A stretch of DNA of 5,120 nucleotides, taken from positions 1 through 5,120 of the forward strand of contig JAAYZM010000055.1 of the NCBI GenBank assembly GCA_012514835.1. The letters are read 5' to 3'. The translations under genes were made by a program, and so were the position numbers. Numbering within the stretch: position 1 is the stretch's first letter; each line of letters starts with the position of its first letter. The notes under the pieces are model-generated. The model saw nothing but the letters and a program-made list of their open reading frames with translations. It was not told the origin of the DNA and searched no databases. This document shows positions 1 to 5,120 of the stretch, piece by piece. The stretch comes from Actinomycetales bacterium. Its GTDB lineage: Bacteria; Actinomycetota; Actinomycetes; Actinomycetales; Cellulomonadaceae.

Positions 1-3000
1 CGGTCGCGCACGCGCACGCTCGGCTCGCCCACGTACTCGGCGTCGTCGGTGAGGACGGCCACGAGGAAGCGGTCGGGCAGCTCGCGGTGACCCACCACGA
101 GCGGGATCCGCAGTCCCCCGGGCAGGCCGTGACCCACCTCGACCAACAGACCGGCACGCCACAGCCGCTCGGCGAGGTCGATCACGAGGCGGTCCACCAC
201 GTCGTCACCGATCTCGAGCTGCGGCTCGGCCTCGATCCGCCCGCCCGCTGCGCGCTCCTCGGCGAACTCGAGCAGGTCCGCGAGCAGCCGCGAGCCGGGC
301 CCGCGCAAGCGGTCGGGGTCGAGGTCGGTGCCCCGGAACGCGCTCACGACGTCGAGGCGGTGGCGGGTCGCCGCGAGGGCGGACAGCAAGAGCGCATCAC
401 CGCCCGCCGTGGTGAGCGGGGCGAGCTGGTGGAGCACGCGACCGTGCGGGGTGCGGCCGTAGCCGACGGACAGGATCACGGCGTCACGACGCAGCCCTGC
501 CACGCCGTGCAGGTCGGTCACCACGAAGGGCTCCGCGCGGCCGGTGTCGAAGAAGGCCGCGAGGGCGGGGTTGTCGCGCACCTCGGCCAGGAGGGCGTCG
601 CGCACCCGGTCGGCGTGCACGGCGGAGACGGTGACCACCGCGAGGGACTCCTCGGGGCGGGTCACGGCGTGCGCGAGCGCGAGCTCGACCACGTGCTCCA
701 CCTCGGCGCGCGTCGAGGCGACGGCCCCCGTGTCCGCGTCCGGCATCCCGGTGCCGTCCACGGCGGCGAAGCCGACGAGCGGCTCGGCGCGCGGCAGCGG
801 CACGGGCTCGAGCACGCCCGCGTAACCGTGCGCGGCGAGGAACGCCGTGAGGTGCGGGTCGCGGCGCGTGTCCCCCACGCGCAGGGGGACGTGCGGGAGC
901 ACCCCGGCGAGGGAGCGTACGGCGGTCCCGCTCGCGGACTTCGCGTCGCCGACGACGACCACCTGGCGGGCTCGACCGATCGCGGGGAGCGCGACCTCGA
1001 GGGCGAGGTGATCGGCCGCGTCGATGACGAGCAGGTCCACGGTGCGCGCCGCGGGGACGAGGTGGGGCACGAGCATGGGCGCGGCCGCGATCACGGGGCG
1101 CAGGTAGCGGGCCACCTCGCCGAAGCGCTCGACGGTGTCCCGCAGCGAGACCATGCGCTCCTCGACCAGCTCGCCGAACAACGCCTCGGCGAGCTCGCGG
1201 TGCGTGCGGAGCACCCCCTGGGTCCGGCCCACCACGGCGGCACGCACGGGCTCGGGGAGCCGGGCGACGTGCTCGAGGTCGAGCTCGCGGTACTCCGCGG
1301 CGAGGGCGGTCAGGCGTGCGCCGTCGAAGCCCGCGAGGGACGGCTCGGCGCGCATGATCTCCTCGAACACCCCGGTCCACCACGCGAGCTCGAGCTCCGC
1401 GGCAACGAGGGTCGCGGGGACCCGCCGCTGGACCAGGTCGGTGAGCAGCGGGGCGAGCCCCACGTCGAGCAGCGAGCGCACGAGGCGGTTGCGCTCGGGC
1501 AGCACGTCGAGCGCCGCGCGCCCCGCGAGCAGCCGGCGTGCGCGCTCGGCGAGCTGCTCCGCGGTGAGCGAGGCGAGCCCAGCGCCGCCGGGCGTCGGGG
1601 AGAGCACCGGCTCGAGGGCATCGACGTCGGCCCGTACCGCGGCGTGCTGCGCCTCGATGTCCGCGAGGCCCTCAGGGAGGCGCGGCCACCCGCCCGCGGG
1701 GCAGTGCGCCTGCCACAGCTCGCGCTGGCGGTGGATCTGCGCGAGCGCGGTGTGCAGGTCCGCGACGGGGCGCCCGGGCCGCACCATGTCCTTCGCCTGC
1801 TTGCGCAGCCGCCGGCGGGTGGACGCGCTGAGCTGGACGTCGCGCTCCTCGCGCCACTCCTTGCTCGCCGTCGCGGCCACGAGGTCCGCGGCAGAGCGCT
1901 CGAAGACGATGGGCTGGAACGTGTCGAGCGAGGCGCGCACGCCCGCGAGCATGTCGAGCTGCTCGCCCCACGCCTCGATGGTCGTGGCCGGGGTGAGTCC
2001 CGTCTGGGCGGCGACCTCGGTGGCGCACCGCTGCCACGTGGGGATGCCGGTCTCGACGAGCCGCTCGAGCCGTTCGAGCGCGTCCGCGGCGGCCTCGTCG
2101 CTCGCGAGGTCCGCCCCGTACCAGGGCGTCGAGGCGGGCTGGATCTCGAACGCGCCGAGCTCGGCGGCACGGACCAGGTCACCGGCAACCTCGTGGCGAC
2201 GCCCGCCCGCGAGCGCCCGGGCGACGTCGGCGGTGAGCCGGATGGTGGTCTGCGGCGCGGGGCGCGGGGCGGTGAGGCGCGCGAGGCCCTGGAGGGCGTC
2301 GTACGCGGAGCAACCCCACGGTTCGCGCGCGACGTGCAGCGCGTCGACGTAGCCGCGCAGCTGTTCGCGCCGGGCCACGAGCTGCTCGCGCTTGCGCGTG
2401 ATGGTCGTGACGTCGAGGGGGCGCTGCTCGAGGGTCATCGCGCCGAGCAGGCGGCGGCACACCTCCGTGCGCCACCCGGCCTCGGGGGCGACGTCGAGCA
2501 CGAGGTCGTCGAGCCCGAGCGCGGCGAGCCGTTCCCCGAGCGCGACGGCGGCCCGCCGGTGCCCGGGCACGTAGAGGACCGTGCGGCCCGTGGCGGCGGC
2601 GTCGGCCACGAGCGCGGCGACCGTGGTGGTCGCGTCGGCGCCGGGGGGTGCGTCGAGGAAGAGGTGGGCGCCCGTGGCGACCACGTCGAGTGCGTGCTGC
2701 TGGGCCGGGTCGAGGTCGCCCACGCCCCGCTCGTCGCCCGGGTCGCGGTCGCCCACGAAGGCCTCGGGCATGGGCAGCGCGAGGGCCGAGCGGGAGCGCG
2801 GGTCGCCGGCGAGCGCGGCGACCACCTCGTGGCGAGCGAGCCCGGGCGCGAGCTCGTCGAGGTCCTCGACCAGCACCTGGGCGGGGTGCCCGAACACCCC
2901 GAGCACGATCGCGTCCGTGAGCTCGAAGTCCGCGAGGACCGCGCGGCCCAGCTGCGCGAGCCGCTCGAGCGCGGGACGCGGGTCGAAGCCGGTCCCCGTG

Positions 3001-3851
3001 AACGCGCCGCGCGCGAGGGCGACGGGGTCGATGAGCCCACCGTGGGCGCGCAGCGCACGCGCGAGCACGGGGTTCACCTCGAGCGTGGGCGTCAGCACGA
3101 GCTCGTAGTCCGCCCCGCCCGAGCCGCGTGGCGCGAGGGTCACGGGGCGCAGCAGGACGGGAGCGCGGCGCGTGCGCGTCGTGGGGCCGCGGTCCGCGCC
3201 ACGGGTGGCGGTGGCGGCGGTGATGCTGGCGGCGGTGGCGGTGGCGCTGTCCGACGGCGGGGTGCTGGCAGCGTCGTCGTCGAGGTCGGCGCCCTCGGTG
3301 AGTCCTCCCTCGGGAGCGGAGCCGGCGGGGGCCTCGTCGGCGGCGGCGGTCTCTGGCGCGCCGTCGGCGCTCGAGGCGCCGTCGGGCACCTGCGTGACCG
3401 CGGCGAGCGCCGCGACGTCGTCGGACTCCTCGGGCTCGTCCCGCACCCGCTCCGTCCACGTCGCGACGCCGATCGCGAGGAACGTGGGGGCGACGCCGAA
3501 GCGCTGGGCGTAGTCGTCGGCGCGCTGCGACACGCTGCGGGCGCGGCGGCGTGCGGTCGAGAGCGCGGCACCCTCGCGGACGAGGTTGGACAAGCGGGTG
3601 GGGCGGCCCGCGAAGAGCTGGGCGACGCCCGAGGGGTGGGCGGCGGAGAAGTCGAGGCCCGCGTCACCGAGCAGCTCGATGTCGCTGAGGGACGAGCTGC
3701 CGGACTGCGCCACGAGGGCGCCGCGCCAGTCCACGAGGGTCGCGTCGACGAGCTCGCTCACGTGCGGTGCGCTCACGACGACGGCCTCGTCCCGGGTGTC
3801 GTCGGTCCCGGAAGGGCCCTCGGGACCGCCCGCGCGCATGGAAAGGCTCAC
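1..3851 (-). CDS. Large DUF4011-type SF1 helicase-like protein with degenerate catalytic motifs (3' end cut by window)
   Basis: Open frame of 1283 codons plus 2 bases running off the left edge; residues numbered from GTG at 3851. Order of parts: helical N-terminal module (about 30-135; W42, HPSG at 72-75, then AGRPTR); Ala/Thr/Asp/Pro-rich linker (about 138-230); helicase half 1 with DPAQQ (381-385) and a P-loop-like APPGADATT (401-409); actinobacterial-looking PWGCSAYDALQ (511-521); a long Arg-rich helical insertion including RRRLRKQAK and GGWP (720-723); helicase half 2 with VIDAADH (motif II, 942-948), VVVVGDAKS (III), LRVGDTRRDPHLTAF (IV), PFVVTDLHGVAGLRRD then ILSVGYGRTPHGR (V), and LAATRHRLDVVSAF (VI); last, an MTES_1575/VSR-like nuclease region from about 1218. 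Relatives use ATP to move on DNA. Here the key Lys, Glu, Gln and Arg are replaced, so catalysis is doubtful. No signal peptide or membrane segment is seen, so it should be cytoplasmic. Start: GTG 3851 sits 6 bases after a TACCGT box (leaderless). ATG 3839, in frame, is the alternative; neither has a Shine-Dalgarno sequence. The existence of the gene is near certain; family placement is by recalled motif patterns. Confidence 0.9.
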   Translation of the reverse strand, partial: MSLSMRAGGPEGPSGTDDTRDEAVVVSAPHVSELVDATLVDWRGALVAQSGSSSLSDIELLGDAGLDFSAAHPSGVAQLFAGRPTRLSNLVREGAALSTARRRARSVSQRADDYAQRFGVAPTFLAIGVATWTERVRDEPEESDDVAALAAVTQVPDGASSADGAPETAAADEAPAGSAPEGGLTEGADLDDDAASTPPSDSATATAASITAATATRGADRGPTTRTRRAPVLLRPVTLAPRGSGGADYELVLTPTLEVNPVLARALRAHGGLIDPVALARGAFTGTGFDPRPALERLAQLGRAVLADFELTDAIVLGVFGHPAQVLVEDLDELAPGLARHEVVAALAGDPRSRSALALPMPEAFVGDRDPGDERGVGDLDPAQQHALDVVATGAHLFLDAPPGADATTTVAALVADAAATGRTVLYVPGHRRAAVALGERLAALGLDDLVLDVAPEAGWRTEVCRRLLGAMTLEQRPLDVTTITRKREQLVARREQLRGYVDALHVAREPWGCSAYDALQGLARLTAPRPAPQTTIRLTADVARALAGGRRHEVAGDLVRAAELGAFEIQPASTPWYGADLASDEAAADALERLERLVETGIPTWQRCATEVAAQTGLTPATTIEAWGEQLDMLAGVRASLDTFQPIVFERSAADLVAATASKEWREERDVQLSASTRRRLRKQAKDMVRPGRPVADLHTALAQIHRQRELWQAHCPAGGWPRLPEGLADIEAQHAAVRADVDALEPVLSPTPGGAGLASLTAEQLAERARRLLAGRAALDVLPERNRLVRSLLDVGLAPLLTDLVQRRVPATLVAAELELAWWTGVFEEIMRAEPSLAGFDGARLTALAAEYRELDLEHVARLPEPVRAAVVGRTQGVLRTHRELAEALFGELVEERMVSLRDTVERFGEVARYLRPVIAAAPMLVPHLVPAARTVDLLVIDAADHLALEVALPAIGRARQVVVVGDAKSASGTAVRSLAGVLPHVPLRVGDTRRDPHLTAFLAAHGYAGVLEPVPLPRAEPLVGFAAVDGTGMPDADTGAVASTRAEVEHVVELALAHAVTRPEESLAVVTVSAVHADRVRDALLAEVRDNPALAAFFDTGRAEPFVVTDLHGVAGLRRDAVILSVGYGRTPHGRVLHQLAPLTTAGGDALLLSALAATRHRLDVVSAFRGTDLDPDRLRGPGSRLLADLLEFAEERAAGGRIEAEPQLEIGDDVVDRLVIDLAERLWRAGLLVEVGHGLPGGLRIPLVVGHRELPDRFLVAVLTDDAEYVGEPSVRVRD
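3204..3248. repeat. Low-complexity GGT/GGC trinucleotide tract inside the helicase-like gene
   Basis: A run of GGT and GGC triplets on the plus strand, interrupted only by GATGCT, reads on the coding strand as an Ala/Thr stretch with one Ile and two Ser (about residues 202-216). It sits in the Ala/Asp/Pro/Glu-rich linker (about 138-230) that joins the N-terminal helical module to the helicase-like core. Such a tract is expected to be disordered and prone to length change by slippage in multiples of three. Confidence 0.6.
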
Positions 3852-3857
3852 ATCTGC

Positions 3858-3863
3858 ACGGTA
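3858..3863 (-). promoter_or_regulatory. Candidate -10 box (TACCGT) for leaderless transcription of the helicase-like gene
   Basis: On the minus strand TACCGT fits the actinobacterial -10 pattern TANNNT and is followed by six bases (GCAGAT) and then GTG. Transcription would therefore begin at or next to the G of the start codon at 3851, the usual geometry of leaderless actinobacterial mRNAs. No convincing TTGACA-like -35 box lies 16-19 bases upstream, where the sequence is only G and C. There is no Shine-Dalgarno sequence before either candidate start, which agrees with a leaderless message. This is inference from spacing; a six-base match with two or three fixed bases is weak evidence by itself. 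Confidence 0.45.
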
Positions 3864-4029
3864 GGCGCCTCGTGCGAGCCGCGCGGCGTGCCACGCCGAG
3901 CCCTGCGGGGACTGAGGCGCTTCCACGGCTCACGGTGGCCGATTCGCCCGATTTTCCGGCGCCGGGGCCCTGTGTCGCGCCGGCCGGGCGAGTCCTCGGT
4001 CGTCCAGACGACGGGCGCCGCGTCCGGGC
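3864..4029. other. Intergenic leader upstream of the helicase-like gene, no gene seen
   Basis: The interval lies between the terminator and the -10 box. It is GC-rich with scattered short G/C dyads, and frames cross it only because stops are rare at this composition. An in-frame GTG at 3926 could extend the helicase-like protein by 25 codons, but it has no Shine-Dalgarno sequence or promoter-like box, and the added residues do not look like the family. A small AT-richer patch around 3950 (ATTTTC on the plus strand) is the only compositional break. No operator or riboswitch is recognised. Confidence 0.5.
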
Positions 4030-4079
4030 AAGAAAAAAGACGGTACGCACCGCGCAGGGGGCAGGCGATGCGTACCGTC
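4030..4079 (-). terminator. Strong intrinsic (Rho-independent) terminator
   Basis: A perfect 11-bp inverted repeat, GACGGTACGCA (4039-4049) with TGCGTACCGTC (4069-4079), is extended inward by three more pairs after one mismatch, and encloses a G/C-rich loop (C-rich in the minus-strand RNA). On the minus strand the stem is followed directly by TTTTTTCTT (complement of 4030-4038). On the plus strand the 3' flank is GGAAAACA with no T run, so the signal works in the minus direction. It lies about 200 bases beyond the LuxR-regulator stop and 180 bases before the next gene, so it should separate the two transcription units. It could also be the 3' end of an unannotated small RNA starting in the interval upstream. 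Confidence 0.88.
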
Positions 4080-4175
4080 GGAAAACAGTCTGCACCCTCG
4101 CCAACCGATTGCGCAAGTCCGTCGTGGAACTTTCCTCGTTCCTCGGTGAAACGTCCGGAACGCCCCACCCTCCCC
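4080..4175 (-). other. Lower-GC interval between repeat cluster and terminator: 3' UTR or possible small RNA
   Basis: About 95 bases, distinctly less GC-rich than the surroundings, end at the terminator. On the minus strand the interval starts with a G-rich run (4163-4176), contains a small hairpin (GGAAC, 7-base loop, GTTCC, near 4126-4142) and then TTGCGC, 18 bases, CAGACT, which is a poor -35/-10 match. No convincing coding frame with a ribosome-binding site is seen. The simple explanation is the long 3' untranslated region of the LuxR-type gene; a small RNA that shares the terminator is an alternative without direct support. Confidence 0.35.
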
Positions 4176-4285
4176 CGCTGAAACCGGCAGTTCGGTCACG
4201 CTGAGACCGGCAGTTTCGGCGGAGAGGTGCGGACCAAACTGCCGGGCTCAGCGCAGAGGAGCTGGCCAAACTGCCGGGCTCAGCG
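4176..4285. repeat. Cluster of four ~18-20 base repeats, two direct and two inverted
   Basis: Four copies of one unit. Plus-oriented copies: CGCTGAAACCGGCAGTT at 4176-4192 and CGCTGAGACCGGCAGTTT at 4199-4216. Minus-oriented copies: CCAAACTGCCGGGCTCAGCG at 4234-4253 and again, identical over 20 bases, at 4266-4285. The two inner copies can pair over 18 bases with one mismatch around a 19-base loop, and the two outer copies can pair over 17 bases with two mismatches, so the whole block can fold as a nested hairpin. The rightmost copy overlaps the last codon and stop of the LuxR-type gene. No T run follows on either strand, so this is not itself a standard intrinsic terminator. Possible natures: dispersed REP/BIME-like repeat, a set of protein-binding sites, or an mRNA 3'-end stabilising structure. 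Confidence 0.85.
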
Positions 4286-5120
4286 GAGGATGCCGGCGAG
4301 GTCCTCGCGCGAGTGCACGCCGAGCTTCGCGAAGACACGCGCGAGGTGCGAGTCCACGGTGCGCACCGAGAGGGTCAGGCGCTGGGCGATCGCCCTGCTC
4401 GTCATGCCGCCCGAGGCGAGCGAGGCGATCTCCTGCTCGCGCGCGGTGAGGCTCGCGAGCGGCCCCTCGGGCGGGAGCCACAGCCCCGCCCGGTTGAGCT
4501 CGCGGCCCGCGATCCGGGCGAGGTCGACGTCCCCGGCGACGACGGCACGCACGTGGTCGCGCAAGAAGCTCGCTCGTGGGCCCTCGACGTGCTCGGCGAG
4601 GGCCTCGACGCGGTGCAGCACGGCCTGGTGCTCGGCGGAGCGGGCCCCGCGGTCCACCACGACGGCGCGGTGCAGCGCCTCGAGCTCGATGCGCCACAGC
4701 CCCTCGGCGCGCGCCTTGCCCGCGAGATCGAGGGCCGCGGTGAGCGCCATCGGGTCGCGCAGCCACATCATCGTGTCGACGTGGGTGAGCTCGACCTGCG
4801 GCTCGACGCTCCCCCCGCTGCGCACGGGCGCCTCGCGCGACTGGGCGGCGAGGGCGTGCGCCCCCACCGGGTCGCCCGTGGCCGCGGCCGCGAGCGCCTC
4901 CGCGGCGAGCGTGAAGCGCGCGAACCCGCCCACGTCGAGGGTGCGGATGCGCACGTTCGCCGCGCGCAGCTCGGACCGTGCGGCGCTCCACGCTCCCGCC
5001 GCGATCGCGTCGAACCCGCGGCGCAGGTGCAGGCCCGTCCAGTCGACGGTGCCGGGCAGCCCCTTGCCGTACAGGTGGTCGATCTCCGCGCCGGGCGCTT
5101 CCCCACGCCACACGCGCGAG
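4280..5120 (-). CDS. LuxR-family transcriptional regulator, C-terminal part (5' end outside window)
   Basis: DNA-binding transcription regulator, probably of the large LAL/TPR-bearing LuxR type. The last 56 codons (4283-4450) are a canonical GerE/LuxR helix-turn-helix: LTAREQEIASLASGG opens it, followed by SRAIAQRLTLSVRTVDSHL as the recognition unit and VFAKLGVHSREDLAGIL as the closing helix. The invariant Glu of TxREQE, the TV-x-SH-x-x-x-V/I-x-x-KLG spacing and the final Leu pattern are all present. The roughly 220 codons before it are Ala/Leu/Arg-rich amphipathic helices, such as AAEALAAAATGDPVGA and RVEALAEHVEGP, like the TPR-like arm of LAL regulators. No receiver-domain signature is visible. 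The frame is open to the right edge; an in-frame GTG at 5113 exists but is probably internal, since full-length relatives are usually several hundred residues longer. The stop codon TGA (4280-4282) lies within a repeat copy. The target genes and the inducing signal cannot be told from this window. Confidence 0.9.
   Translation of the reverse strand, partial: SRVWRGEAPGAEIDHLYGKGLPGTVDWTGLHLRRGFDAIAAGAWSAARSELRAANVRIRTLDVGGFARFTLAAEALAAAATGDPVGAHALAAQSREAPVRSGGSVEPQVELTHVDTMMWLRDPMALTAALDLAGKARAEGLWRIELEALHRAVVVDRGARSAEHQAVLHRVEALAEHVEGPRASFLRDHVRAVVAGDVDLARIAGRELNRAGLWLPPEGPLASLTAREQEIASLASGGMTSRAIAQRLTLSVRTVDSHLARVFAKLGVHSREDLAGILR

Noticed and set aside
484..3667. Several minus-strand frames of 120-430 codons (for example 2179-3459, 1310-2188, 3140-3667) as separate genes
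   Set aside because: They lie in other frames than the motif-bearing one and read as Arg/Ala/Pro/Ser-rich low complexity, typical shadow frames in DNA of this GC content.
4030..4079. Actinobacterial 6C small RNA
   Set aside because: The terminator loop has a run of five C, but the second C-rich stem-loop expected for 6C RNA is not visible upstream; one C-rich loop is not enough.
87..4181. 1364-codon forward-strand ORF as a real gene
   Set aside because: Its translation is His/Gly/Arg/Glu-rich with no domain pattern, it crosses the intergenic region and the terminator, and it is the codon-register antisense of a frame with clear helicase motifs.
3839..4280. LuxR-type gene and helicase-like gene as one operon
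   Set aside because: They are in tandem, but a gap of more than 400 bases with a strong minus-strand terminator and a separate candidate promoter argues for independent units.
4176..4285. CRISPR array
   Set aside because: Only four units, in mixed orientation, with gaps of 6, 19 and 14 bases (by 17-18 base cores), and no cas genes; the geometry is that of inverted repeats.
3848..4338. Minus-strand frames crossing the intergenic region (such as 3664-4338 and 3930-4199) as small genes
   Set aside because: They run straight through the intrinsic terminator and repeat block and overlap both real genes; no ribosome-binding site or recognisable domain.
4280..5113. GTG at 5113 as the true start of the LuxR-type regulator
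   Set aside because: The frame stays open to the window edge, only seven bases upstream are visible, and the regulator type with this helical arm is usually much longer; treated as 5'-partial.

Overview
The window is very GC-rich with almost every third codon position G or C. Genes carry Arg in place of Lys, and Leu/Ser codons TTA, CTA and TCA are absent from the long gene. This points to a high-GC actinobacterium, plausibly of the Micrococcales (Cellulomonas-like). That placement is inferred from composition and protein style, not from a marker gene.

Layout: both real genes lie on the minus strand and both are cut by the window edges. From the right, 5120 to 4280 holds the C-terminal 279 codons of a LuxR-type transcription regulator: a helical, TPR-like stretch followed by a textbook C-terminal LuxR helix-turn-helix. 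Its stop codon lies inside the first of four copies of a ~20-base inverted/direct repeat (4176-4285). After a G-rich run and about 80 quieter bases comes a strong minus-strand intrinsic terminator (4030-4079), then about 180 bases of leader. A TANNNT -10 box placed for leaderless initiation precedes a GTG at 3851.

From 3851 to beyond position 1 runs one open frame of 1283 codons plus two bases, with no stop. Its layout is that of the large DUF4011-type superfamily-1 helicase/nuclease proteins: N-terminal helical module, Ala/Thr/Asp-rich linker, split helicase core with a long helical insertion, and a C-terminal MTES_1575-like (VSR-fold) nuclease region. The alignable motifs are clear, but almost every catalytic residue is replaced: Walker A Lys, Walker B Glu, motif III Gln, motif IV first Arg, motif V Glu, motif VI Arg, and both metal-binding positions visible in the nuclease. 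The reading frame is nevertheless intact. The best reading is a maintained pseudo-helicase/pseudo-nuclease with a structural, sensing or DNA-binding role. This is the most interesting item in the window.

The two genes are in tandem, but the terminator and the separate promoter suggest independent transcription. Nothing visible shows that the LuxR protein controls the downstream gene. No tRNA, rRNA, CRISPR array, insertion sequence or attachment site was seen.
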